Of a DNA stretch of 64,000 nucleotides, positions 10,806 to 19,896 are shown one piece after another. The notes below the pieces were generated by a model. That model made no database searches. It saw only the letters and a list, made by a program, of their open reading frames with translations, and was not told where the DNA came from. Source of the DNA: Hexactinellida sp. DTS-2022 (Eukaryota > Porifera > Hexactinellida); NCBI GenBank assembly GCA_028753945.1, contig JAPNXP010000001.1, positions 1,302,001 through 1,366,000 of the forward strand, in the 5' to 3' direction. The translations under genes were made by a program, and so were the position numbers. Position 1 is the stretch's first letter. Each line of letters opens with the position of its first letter.

Positions 10806-11137
10806 TTTTCACTGCTAACTTCACAATCATCAATTCATGATAGATTAGTTAAGCCACCAAAGGAAATATTTGGTGGCTTGAATAAGATTTTTGGTGGCTA
10901 ACGCCACCAAACCACCTAATTTGTCGAGCACTGGTAGATGCTGCTCTGCAAAAGATCGGACTGGGTCTTATCCAACTGAATGTGTTTAATTTCGCTGGGG
11001 TGTTTTGGTTCACTCACGCGGGCATATCATTCACAGCGCCTATTAATCAAGAAGCTTATTATACTTCGAAAGTTTTCAGGAAAATATGTACTCTTAGAGG
11101 CTAGAATGAGGATGGCACTTGGCCTAAACCTAATTAA

Positions 11138-11558
11138 TCTTACAAAATTACAAATATGACAAGAATAGCAATACAGTGCTGTAGGAAAATTATGATTCGG
11201 GCTGTGGAGCTGAAACTATGGCCTTATTAGTGATTCCCACAAACTCTGATATTTATCCTAGTTTATAGTAAAACGTTCCCAATCCTAGTTTCTAACAGGT
11301 CCTATGATCCGATCTCAATTCTTTGATAATTTGAATTAAATCAGACAGATATTGACAGTATATGTAAACTTTGTTGTAATCTTCCCACCAATTCCATGAG
11401 AAATATTCCTCTGTTTTGGATGAAATTTTCAGGGTGGATCAGGATCTAAAAAATCGGCGGAAAAAAGTTCTTTGCAGAAATTTAACGAGGCTTAACTGTA
11501 GTTAGTTACATCACCGATTAATTATATACTACTAGTCTTCGCGTATAGTATATTCCCG
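11138..11558. other. Intergenic DNA upstream of the FYVE gene
   Basis: AT-rich, with no coding or repeat signal beyond the end of the palindrome at 11137. It presumably contains the promoter of the gene at 11559. Confidence 0.4.
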
Positions 11559-13250
11559 ATGGCTTCTGTAGGAGAGCGTCCCTCCTCCCGTGTGCCAACT
11601 ACCGATATGTGTAGCGAGGGAGAAAAGTTGGATGAACAGGAACTGAACGACGTATTCAACGACTCGGAGCTATCAAACGCCACTACACCCCTCCCCACAC
11701 CCACCAGCAGAAGAGGTATCCTATCCAAGATAGACAGCCAGGACATCATAGTCGCCTGCTCCTCCTGTGGCAGGCGACTAATGCTCTCCCGCAGGAAGTG
11801 CTACCTCTGCGGTCTCACCTTCTGTCTGCAGTGCAGCTCCCACTCCCGGGAGCTAGGCGGCGCCCTCAGACACACCTGCGCGCCCTGCTACGCAGACCTG
11901 CACGTGCGCCAGCAGCCCGGACACCAAAGGGACCTCAAGGGGCTCCTCTCCCTGCGGAGGTGTGCTGTCCCTCCGGCCCCCTATAGGGGGTACGCGGGCA
12001 CAGCAGCCGGCAGTCGGCAGGTGGAGCGAGAGCTGCGGCGGCTCTGCTGCGGCTACGCTGCCAGCACCAGCTCGAGACTCCGCTCCTCCCTTAGCGAGCT
12101 GGCCGGCACCGCTAGGATGCCCCGCTGGCAGCAGGGCGCCCTGTGGCGGCCGGGACACGAGGTAGGGGACTGCCACGGGTGTCGGAGGGAGTTCTCGCTG
12201 CTCGCCAGCAGACAGCACTGCCGGGTCTGCGGGCGCGTGTTCTGTGCAGAGTGCGTGGCTCAGGTGCTGATGCTGTACAAGGCGGAGACAGGGGACAGCT
12301 GTGCGCAGTGGGCGCTTAACGGCGTGGAGGGAATACCGTCAGCTGAGCCGCCGGTGTTCCAGCTGTTCCGTGTCTGTCCGGACTGCCAGGGGCAGATGGA
12401 GCAGCTGTTGCTAGCGACGCGGACAAGCGAGGAGCGCGAGCAGCTCCTCGACTGCAGCGACAGCTTCCTGGAGAGCCTCACAGAACTGTACCTGTCTCTG
12501 TACAGACACAAGCAATTCGTGCTGTCCTCCCTCCCCTCCTTCCACCAGCGCGTGCAGGGGCTGTCTCGCGGCAGCAGCGACAGCGCCCTGGCTCGGGAGC
12601 TGTCCACGCAGCAGAGTGACCTGTCTGACCACTTCTCGCTGCTGGCCGTAGAGCTGCAGAGGTTCCGACTGCTGCTGCCCAACAGCGGGAGACAGCAGAC
12701 TCTGCTGAATAACCTCACGAAGGCGTTCCTAGCGTTCTATCATACACACATGCCAACGTTCCGAATGGTAACCAGACAGCTGCATGAGATATTCTCACCC
12801 GACGTTATGCAGATTATTCTAGAACACAACAACTACACTGCACTTAACATAGTGTATCTGCTAATTAGACAGTTGTGTCTAGAGCTAACCTACATAGTGT
12901 CTAAATTCCAAATGTCAGAACGGTTGTTTGAGAAGTTAGGGCAGCTGGATGACGTCATAATCGCGGAGTTGGAATTAGTGGTAGCGAACAGAGGCGAGGA
13001 TTGGGAGTCACACAAGTCAGCTGTTTCTAAGCACGTTAAAGCGCAATTCACCGAGAGGCCACTGGTATACATAGGGAAACACAGATCTCTCTACTCAGAA
13101 GAACTTGTTAACAAGAGAGTGCTGGAAAAGCTATTGTTGTGCCTGCGTACTTTGGAAGCTAGGACGAATGAGAAGTCTTTCCAGGCTACCAAATCTGAAC
13201 TGAGGGCAATTCAACGGAAACGGGGATTACTCAGGGGAATAACTGTATAG
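11559..13250 (+). CDS. Double FYVE-type zinc finger protein
   Basis: 563-aa single open frame. Finger 1 has eight cysteines in FYVE spacing (C67, C70, C81, C84, C89, C92, C107, C110) but a weak basic motif (RRKCYLCG). Finger 2 (C205, C208, C221, C224, C229, C232, C273, C276) has the RQHCRVCG motif that normally contacts phosphatidylinositol-3-phosphate. The WxxD motif is not obvious in either. The C-terminal 300 residues are helical and unrecognised. Likely role, by family: endosomal membrane targeting. GC content is very high over finger 2 and the preceding linker (11.8-12.7 kb) and falls sharply in the last third. A precise orthologue could not be named. The start is the first ATG after an AT-rich leader. 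Confidence 0.8.
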   Translation: MASVGERPSSRVPTTDMCSEGEKLDEQELNDVFNDSELSNATTPLPTPTSRRGILSKIDSQDIIVACSSCGRRLMLSRRKCYLCGLTFCLQCSSHSRELGGALRHTCAPCYADLHVRQQPGHQRDLKGLLSLRRCAVPPAPYRGYAGTAAGSRQVERELRRLCCGYAASTSSRLRSSLSELAGTARMPRWQQGALWRPGHEVGDCHGCRREFSLLASRQHCRVCGRVFCAECVAQVLMLYKAETGDSCAQWALNGVEGIPSAEPPVFQLFRVCPDCQGQMEQLLLATRTSEEREQLLDCSDSFLESLTELYLSLYRHKQFVLSSLPSFHQRVQGLSRGSSDSALARELSTQQSDLSDHFSLLAVELQRFRLLLPNSGRQQTLLNNLTKAFLAFYHTHMPTFRMVTRQLHEIFSPDVMQIILEHNNYTALNIVYLLIRQLCLELTYIVSKFQMSERLFEKLGQLDDVIIAELELVVANRGEDWESHKSAVSKHVKAQFTERPLVYIGKHRSLYSEELVNKRVLEKLLLCLRTLEARTNEKSFQATKSELRAIQRKRGLLRGITV

Positions 13251-13311
13251 TTATATCTTGTTTATTTGTATTTTTTAACTATGTATGTATGTACATACTT
13301 TTGTCCAGGGT

Positions 13312-13463
13312 CAGTTTATGATTGTAAGAACATCGTCGGGATCAGCATATAGTGTTCTTAAAATCGGCATAAATTTAACAGGATATATGGAAACCGTTTT
13401 CCAATCTAATGTTCTTTTATATCCGGATGTTCTTATAACGGTTCTTATATCCGGAATCTACTG
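13312..13463. mobile_element. Pogo/Tc1-type MITE
   Basis: A short palindromic element ending in ATCTACTG with TA on the right side. Its inner words ATATAAGAACC / GGTTCTTATAT are shared with the cleaner copy at 41310-41433. The left end (CAGTTTATGATTGTAAGAAC) is diverged. Noncoding. Confidence 0.65.
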
Positions 13464-13589
13464 TATCTCTGAAATTAAGTGAACTAAAAGGAAACTTCCA
13501 CCCCTCGAAGGGTCGTTGCCTTCCCAAACACCTTTCTAAATTGGTTTAACATCTTCATAGTGAAGATGACGTGACGAAAATCTAAAATT

Positions 13590-13685
13590 ACACCTGTGCC
13601 TACAGCATGTTCTTTTGGAGGCACTATCAATTCACCAACCACCAAAAGATAGTGCCGCCAAGGAACATGCTGTCGGCACAGGCGT
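13590..13685. repeat. Hairpin MITE family H, copy 1
   Basis: Inverted repeat: CTGTGCCTACAGCATGTTC and GAACATGCTGTCGGCACAG flank a loop containing the second pair, GGAGGCACTATC / GATAGTGCCGCC. Related copies lie at 39286-39362 and 43321-43410. It forms a long near-perfect RNA hairpin if transcribed. Confidence 0.8.
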
Positions 13686-14055
13686 GATTTTAGATTTTAT
13701 TGGTCCGTATCCTCCACAGAACGGATTTTTTAGCACAAATTTTCAGGACAGGTGTCTCAATGTCATGGGTTACAGATGTGCACCTGGGGTCACGATTTTT
13801 TATTACATTGATTTGGACACATTTTTGCACCTGTTTAATATTGAAACAGGAACAATAAATAGTACCCGAATACATGTATTCAATTTATATGCATTCGCTA
13901 GAGAATTAAATACTACACCTTTTCACAGTGCACGAATTTTCAAATTGCGCTTCGTTTGTGCCACTATTGAGTTACAAATTTCCTTTGTTTACTAACACTT
14001 TAGTTCAATTGAAAGTGTTAAATCTAATTCTATTGTTTCAACTTGTGATAATTAT

Positions 14056-14234
14056 AGGGAATCCTTATACAGAGCTGAGCTTTGTAGAGTTCAGATTTTT
14101 TCCCATACTAAAAGCCCAGGCTTACTTTCTAAAGGTCAATTTCAAACTCTGGAAAAAAAACTGACCTTTCTCAAGGGCCTGAATACACATAGTGAAAAAC
14201 TGAACTCTACTAGAGCTGAGCTCTATATAAGTAA
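14056..14234. mobile_element. MITE with GAGCTGAGCTC ends, copy 1
   Basis: Terminal inverted repeat: AGAGCTGAGCTTTGTAGAG on the left, CTAGAGCTGAGCTCTATAT on the right. A second copy in opposite orientation lies at 45033-45210. Conserved peptides in frames crossing both copies come from this repeat, not from a gene. Confidence 0.8.
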
Positions 14235-14360
14235 TCTCATAATTATATTGATTCAACTTGTGAGATCAAGTATTATGAATCTTTTGGACAGTAAAAGTTT
14301 CCCTATTTGGACAATCCAAAAGTAAAATATACATAGTAATTGGTTTATTAATGTTAAATT

Positions 14361-14823
14361 TTATCTGAAACTAACCTTGATTCCATTTATAATCTTCAAA
14401 GATGACCGCGTTTGATTGAGTAGATTAAATAGTAAGGAATCCTTTAAGAGGAGGCTTATATATTGATCAAGAATTGATATTTCAACGCTAGCTAAACCAT
14501 GTTCATCTTGGCAGTCATCTTCAAAGGTCGTCTGTAATAATTCTATTCTTGCTAATTCTGTAGAAATGTCAGTTGAAGTCGGATAGTATAATGAATTTAA
14601 TTTAGTCAAAGATTGGCCTTGCGAAGAATTTGGAGTTGGTAAATGTGATATCTGTATCGAACAACATCAATTGATTGTAATTGGGAAATGTTTTCTCTTG
14701 AACGAGTTTACGTTTCTTATGTGTTGGATGTACTGTTGAGAATTGTTGAGACATTTCTTGAAAGATATTTACGAAACTAATATTGCAACTTGCAAGATTA
14801 AATTTTAATAAAGGAAATAGCAA
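14361..14823 (-). CDS. Possible small two-frame gene, unrecognised
   Basis: Two minus-strand frames (14602-14823 and 14361-14609) abut and together could encode about 140 residues with a frameshift or a very small intron near 14605-14650. The first contains a basic patch THKKRKL; the second is leucine-rich (LDQYISLLLKDSLLFNLLNQ). No family is recognised and no clear splice pair is visible. It could be an exon pair, a decayed gene or chance frames. Confidence 0.2.
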
Positions 14824-14905
14824 CGCTTATTCGCATGCGAATAGTAACTTATTAGCATACGAATAGTAACTTATTAGCAAATAGTAGCTTATTCGCATGC
14901 GAATA
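14822..14905. repeat. Short tandem repeat with ATTCGCATGCGAAT palindromes
   Basis: Three to four imperfect copies of a ~23-bp unit containing TTATTCGCATGCGAATAG. The next element (14906) begins directly at its end. Confidence 0.75.
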
Positions 14906-15007
14906 CAGTCGACTCCGCTTAATAGAGCCACCTCGGGACCAGGTTGTTTTGACCCGATTAAGCGGAGAAACCGATTAACCGGTGGCTCTATTAAGCGGAG
15001 TTGACTG
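14906..15007. mobile_element. 102-bp pogo-like MITE, TA duplication
   Basis: Ends CAGTCGACTCCGCTTAATAG and its complement, flanked by TA (14904-14905, 15008-15009). The related, longer element at 47217-47384 shares the first and last ~20 bp. The TA target and CAGT end fit Tc1/mariner-pogo MITEs. Confidence 0.85.
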
Positions 15008-15181
15008 TAGTAGTTTTTAATATATGCATTGTCATCTATAATATGAAGGGCTCGTGATCAAATACGGTAGCGAAACTAGGATAATGTAGCTGTTCTCAGC
15101 GACTTTACCTGAAGGCCTCGTTTCATAATAGTGGAAGAACAAATGATTTATTCTGCTATGTAAATATTTTCAACAAAGTAG

Positions 15182-16103
15182 ATGGAAAGTAGAGTTTCTC
15201 CTCGCGATATATTCAATCTCCCAATATTCGAATTTTACTGGATTATTGATCTGCGACCAGGAGCATCATTCGTAAAGGGTCACATCTGTTCTGCATTTAG
15301 TTTTCCCTGCGATGCTCTCCCTCCCTCCACTGAAAATCGGAGCCAGCTTCTGGCCAGCTTTATTAACTCCCAACTGGAAATTGGTCTTTTGCCGATGGAG
15401 AACTATTCCCCTATTGTTCTCTATGGAGACGAATCTCCTGTCTGCAGTGAGGCTATTTCCTGGATGGTTGAACAGCTGCAACTCCTGAAGCACAGCAAAA
15501 CTCAACTCGCACTCCACATACCAGATGTGCCAACAAATGCTGATTAGTCCAATGAACACTCGCGATTCCAGAAATTAATTGAGCAAATCGTTAATGGCAC
15601 TTCTAAGGTCTGGGTGCTGGAGGGCGGTTACGGCGCCTTCCAAGCTAAGTACGCGTTTCTCTGTTGCCTGCCCAGCCTCATGGATCTGTACCCACTGCCC
15701 CATCAAATAGCGGACCAAGTCTATATGGGGTCACGCCCCATGAACTTACAGCGGTCTTTGAAGGACCTAAGTATAACGCACCTCATTATTAGCTCGGAGA
15801 AGTACCACAAGCTCGTATCACAGGCGGGACCTGAGTCAGTTTATAACGTTAAAGTTCTAAATATAGAGATTGAAGATTTCACTGAACAGTCATGAGGTTA
15901 TTGACTCCGCAGTCCTCTCTCCTCACAACTCGGTTCTCATACTGTTTGAAGGCAGGAGCAGGTCTGCTTCAATCGTCATATCTTGGTTGGTGGCATCACG
16001 CGGGTACGCTATACACACAGCTGTAGACTACGTGACGTCATTAGCCCCTGCTGTGGACACGAGTCTAATATTCTCTTCTTACCTGCGCGAACTTTTGGTA
16101 TGA
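15182..16103 (+). pseudogene. STYXL1: STYXL1-like rhodanese-pseudophosphatase, broken
   Basis: Rhodanese-like domain (FYWIIDLRPGASFVKGHICSA at the N-terminus) followed by VWVLEGGYGAF and a dual-specificity-phosphatase fold (PLPHQIADQVYMGS, then LILFEGRSRSAS). This order matches STYXL1/MK-STYX, a catalytically dead MAPK-phosphatase relative in which the HC of the HCxxGxxR loop is replaced; here LF replaces HC. The frame carries a TAG at 15545-15547, after which the same frame continues with clear homology, and it shifts by one base near 15885-15897 before the active-site loop. It is either a pseudogene or affected by sequence errors. No introns are seen. Confidence 0.75.
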
Positions 16104-16274
16104 ATTAATTCACAGCTGTTTGAATATGGGAGATCCTGTGACTCACTCAAGGTATTTATATTATGTATTGCCACAGAGCCTTTTGCTTGTATATTTTTCT
16201 TGTTCACAATTAGATACATTTTATTGAAATATTTAAATTAAATTATTTATGAGGTTAGAAGGCCAGTTACGGAT

Positions 16275-17615
16275 ATGATCAGTCACCTGTTCATTTGCTC
16301 TCCTCGTGGTGACGTCATTGCAATCAAGCAGTATCGAGATGACATACCAGGGAACATTCCAGAACAGTTCTTCGACCTTATCAAGGAGACCCGCGAGTCT
16401 ACCCACCCAGTCATAGACGCGGGGGGCTACTCCTTCCTCTGGATGAAGAAGAACGGTCTGTACTTCGTCTGCACTTCCAAGTTTAACACTTCCCCTTCCC
16501 TTGTGTTCGAGATGATCAATCGGTTCACTGTGCTGTTGAAAGACTACTGTGGCGTGTTGAATGAGGAGTCGCTGAGACTCAACTTCGTGTTGGTGTACGA
16601 GCTGCTAGACGAGGTGTTAGATTTCGGTTACATTCAGGGCACATCCACTGATCTACTCAAAACCTATATCTACAACCAAGCGATAGAAATCCCTACAGAG
16701 CAGTCAATATTCGACTCTCTGGACAGAGTAGTCAACTTCGAGCCGAAGAAGAGGATCCAACCCAGCGTGGCCTCGACCAAGCCGCTGGCGCTGGTGGGGC
16801 CGGTGGCTAAGGACCGGAAGAACGAAGTGTACATTGACGTGTTGGAGCGTCTCACTGTGCTTATAGGCACCACTGGAGAGCTGATACGCTCCGAGATCAA
16901 CGGGGTTATCCAGGTGAAGAGCTATCTCAATGGGACAGCTGAGATCTGCATGGGACTGAATGAAGATCTCGTGGTGGGCCGCCCCGACCAGAACGCGCCG
17001 GCCTACAGCTCTCTCGTTCTGGACTACTGTTCGTTCCACGACTGTGTTCAGCTGCACAACTTCGAGGACAATAAACAGCTGACAATTCAGGCGCCAGACG
17101 GGGAGTTTATCGCCATGAACTATCGCATAACTGCAGACGCGGCTAGCGCGTGTATTTTCAAGTTGTACACTTTGTTCGAAGATATTGACGCTAGACATCT
17201 CAACTTGACACTTAGACTCAACTCCACACTCCCTGCGGCATACCATTCTGCTAATATCGTTGCTACGATCCCAATGCCAAGTTCCACATCAGCTGTTTCA
17301 TTTGAAATCGGAGGTCATTTACAAAGTGCGGAATTTAACACCTCTAGGAAAGTGGTTTTGTGGAGTATGAAGAGATTAGACAGCGGAGGGGAGCATGCGA
17401 TAAAAATTAAAATGAGTATTCCTGAAGTGAATAAGTCAACTAAGAAAGAGATTGGCCCAATGGGAGTTGAGTTTGAGGTCCCAGTGTACCTAGCTTCTCG
17501 TATCGAAATACGCAATCTTAAAGTGTACGATACTCATAGAGCCACGCAGCCCCAGCGTTGGGTGAGGTACGTCACTGATAGCGACTCTTATGTGTTCAGA
17601 ATTGCTCCAAACTGA
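16275..17615 (+). CDS. AP4M1: AP-4 adaptor complex mu subunit
   Basis: 446 aa, close to the vertebrate length of 453. The N-terminal longin/sigma-like domain (MISHLFICSPRGD to about residue 140, with LVYELLDEVLDFGYIQ) is followed by a linker and a mu-homology domain (from about residue 180, KNEVYIDVLERLTVLI) ending QRWVRYVTDSDSYVFRI, which matches the AP4M1 C-terminus better than AP-1, AP-2 or AP-3 mu. Role: cargo recognition by the AP-4 coat at the trans-Golgi network, including tyrosine-based signals. Single exon. It starts 172 bp downstream of the STYXL1-like locus on the same strand. Confidence 0.92.
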   Translation: MISHLFICSPRGDVIAIKQYRDDIPGNIPEQFFDLIKETRESTHPVIDAGGYSFLWMKKNGLYFVCTSKFNTSPSLVFEMINRFTVLLKDYCGVLNEESLRLNFVLVYELLDEVLDFGYIQGTSTDLLKTYIYNQAIEIPTEQSIFDSLDRVVNFEPKKRIQPSVASTKPLALVGPVAKDRKNEVYIDVLERLTVLIGTTGELIRSEINGVIQVKSYLNGTAEICMGLNEDLVVGRPDQNAPAYSSLVLDYCSFHDCVQLHNFEDNKQLTIQAPDGEFIAMNYRITADAASACIFKLYTLFEDIDARHLNLTLRLNSTLPAAYHSANIVATIPMPSSTSAVSFEIGGHLQSAEFNTSRKVVLWSMKRLDSGGEHAIKIKMSIPEVNKSTKKEIGPMGVEFEVPVYLASRIEIRNLKVYDTHRATQPQRWVRYVTDSDSYVFRIAPN

Positions 17616-18679
17616 TTGCTGTGTTTCCAACATAATCGCTATTTATATGTGTATATTTGTATAGTAACATTATGTGAGAATAGGAATTTTATTACAGGTG
17701 TAGCTCTTTATTGAAGTTGATAGTTGCGATTTGCGAAGGAATTTCGATTATTAACCTATCTTGATTTCGTCACACTCCGTACCATTAGCCCCCTATCTCC
17801 GCCTGATAATTTTATTGAGATATCCTCGATCAACATTTACCCTCCCTGACCGAAAAATGAAAGGAATATATGACATTTTCCGGACGCATATTTTGGTCGA
17901 AAATTGGCAACCAGGGATATCATAGTATTTCAAAAGGTGTTGAATGGTAAATTTTATTTTGGAAAATGACACTTTGAGATCTTGGAACAATAAATTGCGC
18001 ATGCCCATATATGGCGCAAGGTCATATGAGGAATTGTGGGCGAAAATGCTTATTTTCAGAGTTATAGTGTTTTGATGTATTACATAGTTGTGTATAGTAT
18101 ATCATGGATTGCATGCAAAATTCCGTTGAGAGCTAAGCTCTAGCTCAACGGAATCAAAAGTTAGAAAACAGTTTTTAGTTTCTGTTATGACCATATAGGA
18201 GACAAACGCGCATATTGTCAATTTTGGAGATACAACAATTTTTGAGTATTATTGTAATTTATTGGGGTATTGTAATTCGATGATTTATATTCTAAAACCG
18301 TCTAGATCTGAAGCTAGCACTTTCGCTTCGCGCGAACTTGATGTGGAAAACACGATTACCATATTTGGTATTTGTGGTTATAAGTCAGCCAGATGTTGTG
18401 ATTTTGATCTAAAATTTTTGAGTATTATCTACGGATCATTTGCTTGCGGAAACTTTAAAGCTAAGCTCTAGGACAAGTTTAAAAAATGACCATATATGGT
18501 CAAGTACCCGAAATAACCGTTTAGAAGAAATTTTCTATGACTAGCACCACATATGAAACCATATGTTCTCATTATTTTCATAATATAATTCTAGACCATA
18601 ACTGTTATATTTCTCTTAAAACCATGGATATTTATTGATTTTGTCGCATAATTGCACTTTTTAGAATTTTATAAGTCTT
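17616..18679. other. AT-rich intergenic DNA
   Basis: Probable AP4M1 3' UTR, then unassigned AT-rich DNA. A short perfect-stem hairpin lies at 18121-18155 (TTCCGTTGAG paired with CTCAACGGAA). Frames here have no family features. Confidence 0.4.
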
Positions 18680-18684
18680 ACAAT

Positions 18685-19746
18685 AGTAGGGTCAAAAATG
18701 AAGGTTCCGTGACCAACCTCTGGCTAGTTAAGTTTTATGCCTGATTCTGAAACTTTAGGATATAACTCGCGATTTAAGCTCCCATGCCGCTCTGGAAAGT
18801 TTGGGCAAACTTTTTTATAGCGACAAATTCAAAGGGCCTCCGGCAATCATTTTGAAAAATTAAGGCCCCTCTCTGAACATTTCATAAATTGAGATTAGAG
18901 TATTTTTGAACAGTATGCAATAAGTAGTAGCTGCACTGAAAATTTCAACTCAATCGGGACTATACTTTTAATGTAGTAACCTTTTGAAGATTCTTGCGTA
19001 ATTTGTCACCATGGGAGGTCCCTTCTTTAAACTATTTTTTTAAGGGATTTGAAGCATATCTCATCCTATATACATGCAATAACCTTTTAACTCGCTATGT
19101 AGTATGTCTCCATGTAAATCTCGGTAATAGACCTAAATTTACCACTTTGACTCTTCTGGAGATCTCACATGGGGGTGACGAAGCAAAGAAAATTGACCCA
19201 TAATCGTTTTAATCGGCCACTTTATATATATAATTATCACAATTTTGACGCCAAATGACTGGATTTTTTAATTTTTGTATAGTCAAAGTGGTAAATTTAG
19301 GTCTATTACCGAGATTTACATGGAGACATACTACATAGCGAGTTAAAAGGTTATTGCATGTATATAGGATGAGATATGCTTCAAATCCCTTAAAAAAATA
19401 GTTTAAAGAAGGGCCCTCATGGTGACAAATGACGCAAGAATCTTCAAAAGGTTACTACATTAAAAGTATAGTCCCGATTGAGTTGAAATTTTCAGTGCAG
19501 CTACTACTTATTGCATACTGTTCAAAAATACTCTAATCTCAATTTATGAAATGTTCAGAGAGGGGCCTTAATTTTTCAAAATGATTGCCGGAGGCCCTTT
19601 GAATTTGTCGCTATAAAAAAGTTTGCCCAAACTTTCCAGAGCGGCATGGGAGCTTAAATCGCGAGTTATATCCTAAAGTTTCAGAATCAGGCATAAAACT
19701 TAACTAGCCAGAGGTTGGTCACGGAACCTTCATTTTTGACCCTACT
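18685..19746. mobile_element. 1.06-kb foldback element
   Basis: Two arms of about 470 bp (18685-19152 and 19273-19746) are near-perfect reverse complements around a ~120-bp loop. The ends are AGTAGGGTCAAAAATGAAGG, flanked by ACAAT (18680-18684, 19747-19751), a 5-bp target duplication. No coding capacity. Autonomous partner unknown. Confidence 0.85.
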
Positions 19747-19896
19747 ACAATTGAATTATATTATTTAGAAAGTATCTATAATTATGTTTTTGGTATGTGT
19801 GAACTATGAGGGACTATATTGACATTCTATTTTATCATTCTGACTCAATTATACTTTATCAGAACTAAATACAATGCTACAATATCAGAACTAAAC

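Larger units (their letters stand above)
5045..10933 (+). mobile_element. Decayed 5.9-kb DNA transposon with subterminal tandem arrays and OTU domain
   Basis: Terminal inverted repeats are CAGTGCTCGACAAA (5045-5058) and TTTGTCGAGCACTG (10920-10933). Next to them are GGTGGCTTAA-like subterminal words and inverted tandem arrays. The duplicated target is GTAGATGC (5037-5044 and 10934-10941); one more matching base makes 9 bp possible. The other palindrome arm (near 2625) preserves the empty site and confirms the insertion. The interior encodes a 2A-like N-terminal exon, a transposase remnant with LDATESIVRK and DFSWAMLHS motifs, and an OTU-like C-terminus. These and the foldback-like arrays suggest a Mutator/NOF-related element, but an 8-bp duplication also fits hAT, P or KDZ groups. 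The family is unsettled. Confidence 0.8.
2418..11137. repeat. Large interrupted palindrome carrying two DUSP-UBL copies
   Basis: The left arm (about 2418-3790) is the reverse complement of a right arm made of about 3850-5044 plus 10934-11137. The right arm is split at 5044 by a 5.9-kb transposon. The centre, about 3790-3850, is not paired. The arms differ by scattered substitutions and small indels, so this is an old biological duplication rather than an assembly mirror. Within the left arm, 2417-2510 also repeats 2916-3010 in direct orientation, so the end of the UBL-coding segment is present twice per arm. The outer half (2500-2760) holds no intact frame. Confidence 0.85.

Noticed and set aside
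11853-12718. Minus-strand frames antisense to the FYVE gene
   Set aside because: Shadows of a GC-rich coding exon without recognisable domains.
13928-14164. Conserved peptide shared with a frame at 45086-45349
   Set aside because: The similarity is the MITE present at both places in opposite orientation, not a protein family.
15545-15547. Recoded stop (selenocysteine) in the STYXL1-like gene
   Set aside because: The codon is TAG, not TGA, and a second lesion (a frameshift) follows, so decay or error is simpler.
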